Shown piece after piece: positions 36,901-48,810 of a stretch of 64,000 nucleotides of DNA. Both the position numbers and the translations under genes were made by a program. The stretch's first letter is position 1. Each line of letters starts with the position of its first letter. Origin of the DNA: Trichoplax sp. H2 (taxonomy: Eukaryota > Placozoa > Uniplacotomia > Trichoplacea); the NCBI GenBank assembly GCA_003344405.1, contig NOWV01000075.1, positions 62,001 to 126,000 on the forward strand. The letters run 5' to 3'. Below the pieces are notes generated by a model. The model was not told the DNA's origin, made no database searches, and worked only from the letters and a program-made list of their open reading frames with translations.

Positions 36901-39900
36901 GTAAGGTGTAATTTGTGCTGAGCCTTGAGGCTCTAATTGGCACAAATAAATTTATTGTTGTTAATTAGCGTTAAGTTATACTGATTTATGTTAACTTCTT
37001 CTATCTAAATTCCTATACTGTAAGTCGCTATGTCTAAGATACTAACATATGCACCATCGGCGGAGGCCCAGACTATATAAACTCGAGCACTAAATTAGCT
37101 CTTCAGTTCCATTTTAATCATTTTTAGGTCCACTTGATCATCATTACAAGGAGTTTTCTAACGTACTTTTTACTAGATTCTTTGACTAGGATTTATCTCA
37201 ATAAAGTAAAGTCCTTAAACCTATTACCCGTTGGCAGCTTATCTATTTAGTCGAGAGTTAATTCAACTACGATAAGTCGCCTAAATCGGCTGGGGGCACG
37301 AGTAGTCGCAACAACAGCGTTTAAGATCCGTTCAAAAAGGCAATTCGTAATAGTGCTAAATAATACCAATCTTGGATTACGGTATACGAGTATTAATGCA
37401 TTTTACTATAGATGTGCCTAAAATCGAATAATCTAACTGCCGTAGACAGACAGAGCACAATAGATTCTAAACATAAGCAGCTATACACAGTTACTGTTAA
37501 AAGCGAACTTAATTCGTTTACTTTGGAACCAGAAGAGAACATGAACTTTAAATTTTAATGTGAAAAAACTGGTAAAATGTCTACCAGTTGAGGTTATCGA
37601 CAGCACTTACAATCTTTAAATGTTATAATATGAATAACTAATCAAATTTCGCCAACTAACCTTATCTGCAGTCTGATTTATTAATGCCATAAATCCGACA
37701 TTAGAAAATACGATAGCAATAATTAAATTGACGTGGATAAACCATTTGCGCGATTTAGGTAACCTATAACATTCATGAATTGAAGAAGATTTTTGCTACC
37801 ACTATTATACTTAAAAAGCACACAATAAGATAATTTAAATGACTCAGTTACGCTAATTTCAGTATCAGTCAAGCCAAGTGTTAACATAAGTATCACCTTA
37901 TTAAGCAAAACGTAGAGATTTTATCATATTTCACCAACAGAACCTTTACAGCTTACCTTAGAATTATAAAGGCTAGCAAAGTCACAATTAATCCAATCGC
38001 TGAAAGGCTTAGACCAATATAGCTTATTATAGACAGTATACGACTGTGCAATAGCCTTACTCTAAACATCGGATCAACAGTGCTGTTAACAATGATAGTT
38101 TCGTTACTAGCAATGGTAGTTTCATTACTACCATTAATTTGTATTGGATTATATTGAATAACATGAATAACAGGGGGTGGAAGAGGTTGAAAGGGTGACG
38201 GTTGCTCCTATAGTTGAAGATAATTAAAGTAGCAAAAGGACTAACAAATAAATCCATCGTGCTAAATGAATATCGAAACGTTTAATAAATTACAGTACAA
38301 TTATAAAGTTTTAAAGTTAATTAAACTTCTTTTAGGCTGCTATGGTTACTTAGAGATGTTTCTTTTAATAGCTAATTGTATAATTATTAATCCTTACATC
38401 AGAACCGGTAACTAAAACCGTCAAATCGCCTGGTCCTACTGGTTGCGGATTTACCATATCTTGATAGCTATCGTGCATCCCTGGTATTGTTATTATAATT
38501 GTAATAGGAGGCAGAGGTACTACTATCCCAACATGTGTGCAGCCAGATTGGTACCAACTCAACTCATAAGAAATTAATTTACTCATATTCGCCTGATATG
38601 TAAAATTTTCCCAAGTTCCTAGGAATGAGTTGGTAGCCTCTTCTCCGAAGACATTATATGTTAGCTGGTAAAAGACATTGGATAAGGTAACTTGTTGTCC
38701 TTCCTAACCCGATAAGATGTGTCTTAATGTTAGGTTATACTTGCAAATAGTTCATCGTATAGAATTTTTTATACCCCATCATGATATTGCAATAGCAAAT
38801 CGACGTATTCTCAACGTCGATGCAAACTAATTTATCCATTAGAATCAACTTACATGAATAGGACAGTGAGTAGACGTCGTTTCTAACTGCTGTAGTATAT
38901 CGGTCGCAGTTCGAAGTAAACACTACAGTTGAAGAGCAATTATGTCGAACGATCGAAATAACGTACATATGTATACTGTCAATAATCATTAATGAAAAAT
39001 ATATAATAAAGTAACAATAATAATTATAGTTCTAAACTAGAATCGAACAAAAACTAAATCAGTAATAGTATATTTACGTTATCTAGATTCTGATATTCCA
39101 AAGGATAATTGGTAACGTTACGCTCTTGCCGGATGGTATATATTAAGTTAAGCGTGTCAATAGTTAATTGCTTTCCAGCCACGTCGCCTTGATTTTTATG
39201 AAGAAAACTAGCCATCTGAATCAAGTACGAAGGTGGATAATCTTTGCTTTTTATCGTGATCATCTGTTACCAACACACGATCGAGATATAAACGAATTAT
39301 TAATATTTTGATTACTTCTCAGTATTACTGTTTACACTTAAGTTTTTCGTCGCATGTACCCGTTCGTAAACTATTGAAACAATTTCTGAATAGCAATGGC
39401 AGTCACTAACTGGCGACCATATAGAAGAATTCGTTAATGTTGATTGGCACCACCGATACAAATCACCTAAATACGGAAATATATCAAGACAGACTTAGAT
39501 ATCCAATTTTCCTCTTTAAGAATACCAGATAACTGATATTCCACGGCAGTTGGATCAAAATTGAACTACCTTTGACTTTATCCAAACCATAATATTGACT
39601 GCATTTAGAAAGCTGAATACTAGAACCAGGAGTAGTTCGCGGCCATAAAATCAAATGCTCAATCTTAGGTTGACAGGCTTCAAAATCTGCTCCAGTCATT
39701 TTATTAAAAGAATCGCCATTAAACAGTAGATTGGCATTTAAAATAGATGTTCAATTTTATTTTATTACTATAGGTAGATTGATAACTTATTTACAAAAAA
39801 TCGTAAGCACAAATTTTTCGTCAACATTTTCATTACCCAACGAATCTGGGCATACTGCATTGTTTGCTAATTCCCCAGTTTGACAACAAACTAATGATTC

Positions 39901-41749
39901 GCTTTGTAGAAGACGTAATTATTGTAATAAGTATTTTCCTGCAAGTTGTGCATGTCGATTGGTATCATTATACAGTATTAGCATCATTTGCATTATAAAA
40001 TATTACATTGCAACGACAATCCATAGCTGAATAGCGAAAAATTTCATCAAAATTTAAATCTAACCGTTTGATTACAGGATATGTAAGAGGACACCTTTCG
40101 TATGATTTCTATAACACACTGTTAGCAATATTATATCATTAGATATTATTAAGTTGGAAACATACCCAATACACATTAAGCTGAATAGGGCACTTAAATT
40201 TCAGACTAATTAGAATGACAACTGTAAGAACGAACTTGCTGAATATTACCAGAAAAATTAAATGCTAAAATTCAAACTGATTATCTAAGCGTTTAATTAA
40301 TAATTTCTTACGCTGAAAGCTAATAATTTCCTTGGATCTTCATCGGAAACACTAGTTAGTTTATCAGAGGCCGCTTGCAGACCAACTGCCAATTGACTCA
40401 TGTTGATTTTCAAGCTGAAGCCGAGTAATGGAAGATGATCAATGAATTGAAAGATGGATGCATGCAATTTACGCAGTTCATAAGCCAGTGCAGCTGCTGA
40501 ACCTACATCCGGCATATCCTAAATAAGTAAATATGAATTTATGTGAAAGAATACTTATGAAAGCGTTACAAAATATACGGCAAAGTCAATTTGAAGATAT
40601 TATCATCTTTTTACTAGATTCTGCAACCATAGATCTAAGTTATGACTCATTCATAAAATCATTTTAGTACCTGGATATTATAAACAGATCTAGTGACATT
40701 TGAGTTTCGGCAATCGCAAAGATCGAGATCATTTTGAGAAATTTGATAATTTTCTTTGCAATAAACACTTGCTATTCCTTCGATATCTTCAATCATACCG
40801 GAAAAACAATTTTTAAAGTTTAAAAATTGTCATATTGCAGATCTAACTATCATAACTCTAAACAATATGACCTTTCAACAACTAATAATATGCACAATCA
40901 TAGATTTGGTATGAAGAAGCAAAGATTTAATTGAATATTATACGTAGATATTGTCGGTATATTGGCTTAGCTAATCTGATATAATAGTCTTAGGTAACCG
41001 AAAATAGTACTATTACGAGTTTTCTCAGATCATTTTTATAGACTATCACGGTTTCTCCATTTTTACTGAATTCGATTTTTAGGACGCATGGTCTATCAGT
41101 TTACCTTGACTGATGCTAGTAAAATTTTGTAAAGAAGAGCAAGACTTTTCTATCACAATCGGTAAAGATTCAAAAGGTGAAACAGATCCACGAAAGCAAG
41201 TACCAGCGATTATTTCTGTGCAATTCTCCGATTTGGGAAAGCAATCTTGACAATAAATATCTACAATAGTAAATATCCGTTAGAATAGCCAATTGATCCT
41301 TTCTTGGCCGATGATCAGTAGCTTGGCATGTATCGAATCATGCTTATTCGTATTCTTAAACCATTCTTAAAGATTGCACTTACACAAAATCATAATGAAG
41401 ACATATGTGCTATATTTGAAATGATTAAATCGTCGTAGTTGACGAATACTGTAGTTTAAACCTTTAGATATTTGCTATGAAAAACATATCACTTGCTAAG
41501 GTGCCTTAGTTCTCCAAATCTTTAAAATCTGATAAGTTAGGGTATGTTTTAAGACTTCTTTTGAAACTCGCAATCCATACACAGAAATCTAATATTGACC
41601 ATTCTAAATTGAATAGGTCAACGGTCTATCACATCGCAAAAGTATTTCCACTTCTAAGCACAATGTAATATCGTCATACCTGGTACAATTAGTATTGCAA
41701 TTATTACAACAGTTACGGATTCGATCTTGAATTTTACCAAGCAATTCAT
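33933..41749 (-). CDS. Receptor gene C: adhesion/secretin-type 7TM receptor with HRM domain (about 870 aa)
   Basis: Paralogue of A and B. Exons, in transcript order: 41680-41749, 41105-41245, 40671-40786, 40312-40518, [40173-40192, 39837-39901 tentative], 39570-39686, 39360-39466, 39078-39263, 38854-38922, 38398-38703, 37957-38207, 37661-37763, 36219-36375, 35852-35918, 35686-35746, 35396-35493, 34978-35146, 34818-34871, 34268-34346, 33933-34102. Residues 1-23 are a signal peptide; then the Cys-rich module (IIAGTCF, IEGIAS, LCDC), a helical exon (AVGLQAA), LVCCQTG, HRM (LILWPRTTPGSS, CSQYYG, RWCQ, CHC), stalk (MASFLHKNQGD), a Pro/Asn/Thr-rich linker, seven helices (GWCTAITVMLQFFF, EGIHLYRVLVTVF, GWGTPAVVSG, LLPLLGLCWIVGLF, SMQGFVLFLFHC) and a Cys/Ser tail. 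The bracketed exons keep the frame but are about 30 residues shorter than in A and B, and the obvious longer exon 6 frame meets a stop; a real defect there is possible. An LTR-like insert sits in intron 13. Confidence 0.75.
36749..37352. mobile_element. Probable solo LTR in intron 13 of gene C
   Basis: A 604-base block with ends TGTTACGG and CGTAATA (near inverted repeats), flanked on both sides by GTGCT (36744-36748 and 37353-37357; AGTGCT if one more base is counted). It holds a TATATAAA box at 37074-37081, a polyadenylation-type AATAAAG near 37199, and small hairpins (GGAGC/GCTCC at 36757-36769; GAGCC/GGCTC further in). No coding frame is present. The 5-base target duplication and the TATA-then-AATAAA order suggest an LTR left after recombination. 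The non-canonical TA end leaves a short inverted-repeat DNA element possible. Confidence 0.6.
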
Positions 41750-44700
41750 GACTTTTAGTGAGCTAATGAGCACTTTTTATACAATTAGATAGTTATAAAA
41801 TACTTCCGTCACTTGCGTTCAAAACACAACTTAGTTAACCCTATGTTCAGACTACGGATTGCAATCAACGCGAATTTTCGAGCCTTTCTACGTTAATACA
41901 AGTAAGTAATGGTCAGGGTGCTGAACAGGCTTAAATACTGTGTATGATCTTTATGAGCATAATGAGACTTATTTCTGATAAATATACTTTTGTATAGCTT
42001 TTCTATTATCAATTACTAACGTTAACAAGATAGAAATGCTTTATGCCTGATGTTAAAGCTTTCCAATTAATTGAATTATTGAACGTATGTATTTTACTTA
42101 TATTATTACGTATGCAATCTGTCGCTAATTAAAATAGATTCTTAATTGCCGATAGCAATATTATCGCAGTGTATCATAAATCTTAGCAGGAGTTGAAAAG
42201 GAAGTTCGGATCGATTATAATCTTATTATGCTTAGCTTTAAATGGCGCTAGCTCAAAATGATTTCAATAATACTAGCGAAACGCTCCATCTCCTAGAAGA
42301 TTGGAAGCCTCACTTCTATTTAATCAATGAATGCTTGTGCCGATATATCGTCGCATGATTAATCAAGAGAATTGTAAAGGAATATTTGATTATATTTTTA
42401 TACAAGTTACTCATACATTTGCATGAGTTGAATAACACAGTCAAATACTCCTAAGCAATATTTGCTCAGGAGCTAAAACTATTGTAGTGAATGGATTTTT
42501 TAAGCCTTTTCCATCATACCAGCAATCATCTATAATTGCCGTACTCTATTAAACATAACAGACTAATCTAGATCATACACTACTTACTTCATATTGCTGT
42601 AGAACTATCAACGCGCATTATTTGAGTAGTTGCAGAAATATTTACAATCACATGGATAGACTACTTAACAACACAGCTTTATAGGGATTATAAGCTGCAA
42701 TCTTTTACGTATACTGAAAGAATAATACAAGTACACTATTTTGTCATGCCAGGTTTCATCTAAAGTTGCTTTATTAAGCAGAACTGCTATTTCACGCCAG
42801 GTAGTGCTTTACGTCGCATTATCATGACAATTTTAAAACGAAACTTGCGAACGAACTTGAATTTTGCTGAAAGTACTTCATAATTAAAAATCAGCCAATG
42901 ATTCTTCTTCATATTATTGATTATCCGTAAGCAAAATTAATATCTTGATTCATTTTGCTTAAATTTCAGTTTCATTTGCTAAACATATCTTCATGTAATT
43001 AATTATGTAAGCACAAAATAAAGTAAACTTGTTACGGTACTAAGGCTATTCGATGCTGCTTTTATGACATCCGTGACTTAGAGATAATTAAGTCGGATTA
43101 CTTATAGTTGCCTTGCTCAAGCGCCGGTTCATTGGCTGAATAACATTTAAAACAACTAATCATTAATGGCATACTGTAGGATTTGTACATCTTATAATGA
43201 AGTAAGGAGTAGAATCTATTCATACTATAGCATCGCATCTTTGATTTATGAATTAGGCCAGATTAGTAAGTTTTGGGTTCATATTAATGAGCTTGCAGAA
43301 TCAAAAATTATTGACCCCAATGTTTAATTCCCTCCTTAAAATAAAGAGGTTAACGTTATAATACATTTTGTGGTACTGCATAGGCCAAAAATAGTCGAGT
43401 AATAAAACTTCTACTACCAAACCTAATGCAACGATGTAAATTTTAGCGCTTTTCAGTAAAATATTCGAATGTAAGGAAAAAAATAAGAAACCAATGCATG
43501 TTTCAAAAGTTTCGCCTTCATCTAACAAATTATAGCACGTTACCGATCGACTTCATTTCTTTCCCAATTTACCATTGCATTCGCACACGCAAGCAGCACG
43601 ATATAGTAAATGGTATATAAGGCAAATCCATTCTTAATTTGATGTAAAATCTTTGCGCTTAATTAAACTATTACAGTATTGCGCTACGCTTAGTTTTGAA
43701 TTATAATAGAGTAATATTGACAAGAAAATGTACTTGTAACGATACAATTTTCAAATTATGTGTCTTAGCCATGTATTAGGTATACATATCCGTAAGGCCT
43801 CCTGGAAATTATCTCTAATCTCACAAATATCACAATGATTTACGCAACTTAAATCAAATCTTAAACACAAGATTTGAGAAATACTTTCGGTTTCTAATCA
43901 GTGTTTTTACATTTATATTAATTCCCGTCGTTAGTACAGGATATTTGTTCCTGCAGACCTGGGATGTATGTATATTGAAGTTTAATCATATTGTAACAAT
44001 GCTTAAAACTATATCTTTCAAGACTCTTCTGAATCTAGTATAGTTCCGTTAATTAAGCGTTATTAATATGTAATATAATTAATTTCCTCTTCAATATTCC
44101 GAGACCGGCTTTTCTATCCATTTAAATTACTTAAAATATTAGACACAAATGATACGATCCAATAATCTAAACTCGATGGTAATAGATAACTAATGGGCTA
44201 TTACATGTTGCCACAGCGATAATTATTTCAGCTGTGGTATTTCAACTGCATTTGTGCAAATTATTAAATAGTCTAAACATTGTTAAACTAGTAAACTTAT
44301 ATTTTTACCAAAACATAAACATTGACATTTTAATTAATTTTCTAGCTTAGTCAGTTGTCATCTTCATGACTATAGGTATAGAGAGCTTCAATAAAATAGT
44401 GTTCCACTGTAAGCCCTTATTATCTGTATTAAGCGAGTCTGCAAGTAAATAAATCGAATATAAATCGAATAGAATTCACGTTAGGCTGAATATAAATGAT
44501 TCACGCTCTCCTAACATCCGTTGATATACGTACAATAACACCGATAGGAAACCGAATAAATATTAGCGAACTATGCAGGTAGAATAAATTGCTGTTTTGT
44601 GTCAATTTCTACTCTTAAATAGGTTATTCATCAAAATTTATATATTTACTGACTAATTAAACAGATCTAAGTAAAGTAACTCCATATCTTAGAATTAGTA

Positions 44701-45063
44701 ATTTCGTCATCATTTCCTGATCTCTGTATATAGCAATTACTAATATTGAGCGCACTATCTAAATTACTCACTAAGAAATTAAGAATAGATAAAAGTAACA
44801 TATTCCCATAAAATGATTTAGTATGCGTATTAAAAAGTTTAATTTTTTCTTGGAATTACTTATCCCCATAATTTATATACAGCGTAAAGTCATATAAAGG
44901 AGTAGATGTTCATTAATAAAGACAAAATGGCATATTAAATTATCTGGAGATAATCTGAAGTCCCCACGGCAAGCCTGTATGTGCTTAACTTGCATTAAGA
45001 TCGTGGATAAAATTTTATCAGCAATTTCCTAAGAAACTATTAATTCGTAATCGAGTTTTTAAT
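41750..45063. other. Intergenic region upstream of gene C
   Basis: AT-rich sequence without a supportable gene. The frame at 43301-43528 (minus) has hydrophobic runs but no acceptor or donor arrangement or paralogue that would make it convincing. Confidence 0.3.
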
Positions 45064-45298
45064 TTAACCTCTATCTTTCTAATAATTTACTAGCATCATG
45101 CTTTTCATATTGGAAAGGTGCATGATGCATATAGTTCGCTTCCAGTTGCAAGCCTACTGCCTGAAGATCTAAGAAAGGTTTTATTCCGCCAACATCAATG
45201 TTAACGTTTCCCAAATTAAAATTTTTACTTAGCATAAATTTATAATTGTCTTGATAGGCTTTCACAGACATGAATGAAACTTCAGCCTTTATTTCTGC
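45064..45298 (-). pseudogene. Possible orphan relic of the helical (exon 4) module
   Basis: A minus-strand frame beginning after a TCTGCAG acceptor reads through FMLSKNF, a VGLQ segment and DASKLLER to a TAG. It resembles exon 4 of the three receptor genes, which carry ALVGLQ, AVGLQ or DGLE followed by about 20 residues and D..(L)LA at the exon end. Read from the acceptor in the phase used by genes A-C (phase 0) it hits a stop at the second codon, and a stop also precedes the next GT. No companion exons were found nearby. Best explained as a leftover exon of a fourth copy, but the similarity is short and may be chance. Confidence 0.33.
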
Positions 45299-47480
45299 AG
45301 ACCTTAAAGATTTATCAATATTTAACAGGTTGAAATTTGTTTACTCGTATTTACTGTAGCTTTTATTGCTCATAACAAACTTATTATCCAAGATCAATTT
45401 CCGTCTACAAATAAAATGGAACAGTTTAAATCTGTTCTACTGATGGAGGATAAATTCAAGAAGCAATCTTTGGTAAAATTTCCATATTAACCCAGCAACT
45501 TGGTCATATGCCTAACTCTTATTCATCGTTCAGCCTGATTATTCGAAATAATACTGTGAAAAGCGACCATTCTATATCATAATAGATTCTAATATAATTG
45601 CTTGAATCAATTATAAATAGCTCCTATCTGAAGCACGTGGCTAAGTTGCCTTGACTGTAAATATCTATTTAATCATTTATGCACCTGTTACGAAATTGAG
45701 TTTTGTATTATAATATGTGGATAAATTTGATGATGTTTACCGTAGGTAAGAATGCATAAAATTCAGTGATATCCCGCTAGATCATGAATTACTACAAATA
45801 GTGAATAATAAACTATGGTTTGTAGCAAATAAGTAAATAACGATATTACCCCATTGTGATAAAGTGATCTTCAAAACAATAAATCAAGAACTACAGTTTC
45901 TTGCAAATTTCACTTTATTACAGAAGTTAGGTTCGTCTAACTACCAAGGACTATCTGACTATCTGACAATCTACCTATTACAGCAAAATTCACGATTTAT
46001 ATACGATTAGTTACACCCATATATAAGATTGTTTTTAATAGCTAAAGTTACATAAATTTAATACTATTGCTTGCAAGATCTGAAAGCGGTTGTAGAAAAT
46101 TCGTGACCTATGTAAGATCGTTGTTTAATATGAGTTTATTCTTTCTCAAGCTTCATATTCGGCTGTCAAATACAGTTGTGGCATTCTTTTTATTTAAAGT
46201 ATACATGAATAAGGTAGATTTTTTTTCAAAAGTGAAGGTCATTACAAGCATAATGCAATACGTAGTAATCTAGTAATGCCCTACAGTCTATTGTAATTTA
46301 CAATAGTATGGTTTAAGAAGACAGTATAGGATAATTAATTATTACTGAATATGAGTTATCTAGATCTTGGCTTACTCTCTCGATTGAATATATGACAAAA
46401 CCATAATAAGGATAGTCTTAGTTATTTTATACTATTCTCATGATTTAAGACGTCATATACGAGTACATTGAAGTGAATTAAACCTATTTTTAGTTTTAGT
46501 AAGATTTTGGACATAATTTTCAAAAGACATTAATATTACTCTCTACCACCAGGCAACCATCTCATTACTAGTAGTAATATTAAAATTGCAAATTCATTTC
46601 TTTAAATACCATATATTTAAATTTTTATAGAATTTGTCGTACATGGAGAAACAAATTCAATTTAGGCTATAGAATGTCTAATGATAGGTAGTCCAACTTC
46701 AAAATTTTCTTCTATAAGTGTTTTGTCAGTATATCTTTAACAATTTAATGTTCAAATGCATTATTCACCAGGTATAATTCAGATAGAATAGTTTCTATTT
46801 AAGTTAGTAATTACAGTAAGAAAAATAAATAATAAATGATTATAATTACTAGTAATTGACGTCTTTACAAGTATAATGCTTACATTTTGATGTTATGACT
46901 ATTACCATCCTAAATTAAGTGTGTTATGCTAGATTGAAACTATAGATTCAGTTTACAGAACTATAAAAATAGGATAATTACAGCCTGGCCTATTATAGAA
47001 AAGGATAAGAAATGTTACTATTTTAGTACTTGCGGATTATTCATATAAAATAATATCCAAGTATGCATGATTTGTACTTGATAGACAGGATATATTTGTT
47101 GCAATAAATCTATAAAAATTTCGAACTCGGGGTTGATTGCGCTGATATGTCCTAAATGAGTTCTAATAGACACAATAAAAAGAATTAAAGTTCGATTTGC
47201 AAAAATGTAAAATGTGTCAACCTTTGCTCTTCCAATATGGTAATGATGCTGAGCTGTCCCATTGTGAGCTTATTAAGTATTTATAACAGCTGTTACAATA
47301 AACTTTACAAATAATTTGTACCGTTTACGGTTGAGTTCTCTTATAAATAAATGACATTTGTTCTAATTTATAAATTCTAATATAACAATTTAACGTATGT
47401 GTTAAATAGCGTTACAGATTATTAACAACTATAAAATTACTTTTTGAAGTCCTCAGATCTTATATTTTTTAACAACCATC
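45299..47480. promoter_or_regulatory. Upstream region of class A receptor 1, with conserved CCCATTGTG block
   Basis: Mostly featureless AT-rich sequence. At 47258-47266 CCCATTGTG, followed by TTAA, AACAGCTGTTACAA and AAACT, parallels a block at 57995-58035 upstream of the paralogous receptor. The last 30 bases before the start also match the paralogue (TATTTT, then CAACCATCATGG). Conservation on both sides of an intronless duplicated frame suggests a shared promoter or 5' leader; function is inferred only. Confidence 0.45.
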
Positions 47481-48503
47481 ATGGCAACTCACCTACAGAC
47501 AATCGTGACCGTCAATGCTACCATGACTCCTATTACAGTAAAATCTGAAAACGCAGATGCAGCCTTACCTAAAGTAGTTTTTGCCATATTTGCATCATTA
47601 TCAGTCTTTGGCAATACATTGGTTTGCTGGGTATTTTTAAAAAATAGTCAATTATTACGCCTTGGATCAACTATCTTTATCTTTAGCTTAGCCATTGTAG
47701 ATATCTTGACCGGAATATTAATTCTTGGCACACCGACTTATAACGGTATCCAAATACACATGGAGGGTACCTCTGCAGCACTTTATTGCTCTCTCGTCCA
47801 TTCTGAATATTTTATCTGGACTTTTGGTATTGCATCTTGTTATATTATTGCTGCTTTAAGTGTTGAACGATTGTGCATGGTCAGTGCTGCAGTCAAGTAC
47901 AAACGTATTTTTACTCCGAATAAAACGATCATCTACATTATCTTGATTAATATTTGGGCTGCTATCTTGAATGCGCCAAATCTCTATCAATATTATTATA
48001 ATCCAAATGCAACCAACCTAGAAGAACAATGTGGACTCCGAGCTTTATCTGATGTTGAAGCTGTTAATAGTGCAATTTACTTCACTAGTTTTGTTTTACG
48101 TTTTGCCCTTCCCCTAGTTGTCATGATTTTTTGTTACACTGCATTCATGCGCAAAATAAGAACTACAATAACTGGTGTATCTAATGCTACTGATATTAAT
48201 ACTAATAAACGCAATCGTTTAATGCTTCGACGATTAACGCGAATGTCTGTTGTAATTTCTATTGCATTCTGTATTTGTTGGTTACCTAATCAAATATATT
48301 TCGCTTTAATTGCTCAACATTTAATTACTTATGACATAACTATCCATATGTTCACGAAAACACTCGTATCCATGAACTCTGCCATTAATCCAGTAATCTA
48401 TGCTGCCACAAATGTCTATTTCTACAACGAACTAGCAGCTCTCATAAAGTACATTTTCTGTTGCAAGCGTCCACAGCGACAAAAATTATTTGTATCGGTT
48501 TAA
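47481..48503 (+). CDS. Class A (rhodopsin-like) GPCR 1, intronless, 340 aa
   Basis: Complete single-exon seven-helix receptor of the plasma membrane. Key positions seen: N-glycosylation site NAT at 12-14; helix 1 GN at 44-45; helix 2 SLAIVD with Asp74; Cys103 and Cys184, the usual helix 3 to loop 2 disulfide pair; ERL at 129-131 in place of DRY; Pro211 in helix 5; a basic third loop (KRNRLMLRRLTR); CWLP at 266-269; NPVIY at 303-307; CC at 327-328 as a likely palmitoylation site. The start is supported by the CAACCATCATGG context shared with the paralogue. The overall layout resembles small peptide or amine receptors, but the ligand cannot be named. All activation motifs are intact apart from the Tyr-to-Leu change in DRY. 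Confidence 0.95.
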   Translation: MATHLQTIVTVNATMTPITVKSENADAALPKVVFAIFASLSVFGNTLVCWVFLKNSQLLRLGSTIFIFSLAIVDILTGILILGTPTYNGIQIHMEGTSAALYCSLVHSEYFIWTFGIASCYIIAALSVERLCMVSAAVKYKRIFTPNKTIIYIILINIWAAILNAPNLYQYYYNPNATNLEEQCGLRALSDVEAVNSAIYFTSFVLRFALPLVVMIFCYTAFMRKIRTTITGVSNATDINTNKRNRLMLRRLTRMSVVISIAFCICWLPNQIYFALIAQHLITYDITIHMFTKTLVSMNSAINPVIYAATNVYFYNELAALIKYIFCCKRPQRQKLFVSV

Positions 48504-48559
48504 TAGAAAAGAGCCTTGAATGTAACTGTCAACTTTACAGTGCAAAGGTGTTTAATTAA

Positions 48560-48810
48560 ACAGATTTTTTTTATTTTACATTCTGTTACAACCTAAATAT
48601 ATGCCGGTATTACTCGTAAATGATGCTATCAGCTCTGCCGCCGTAGTTATGGCAATAAGCATATAGTTCAACTGGCATTTAAAAAGAATTTTATTATTTT
48701 GCATTCTGTTTTAAGCTAAATATATACCGTTATAACTCATAAATGATGTTAGCAGGTCTACCATTATAGTTACGTCTATAAGTATATAGCACAACTATTC
48801 ATCCTATTTT
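48560..48810 (+). repeat. Tandem 3' block behind GPCR 1 (two units, period about 123)
   Basis: Two adjacent related units of about 115-123 bases. Each has TTCTGTT, then CTAAATATA, then TA(T/A)(T/A)ACTC.TAAATGATG and an AGC.G.TCT segment (TTCTGTT at 48581 and 48704). A third relative lies just 3' of the paralogous receptor at 59284-59390. The units follow the stop codon by less than 100 bases, so they are probably in the 3' untranslated region. Confidence 0.65.

Noticed and set aside
38735-38989. Minus-strand 84-codon frame
   Set aside because: Shifted frame around the true stalk exon 38854-38922 (CLLRTATD...CPIH), which matches genes A and B in length and phase.
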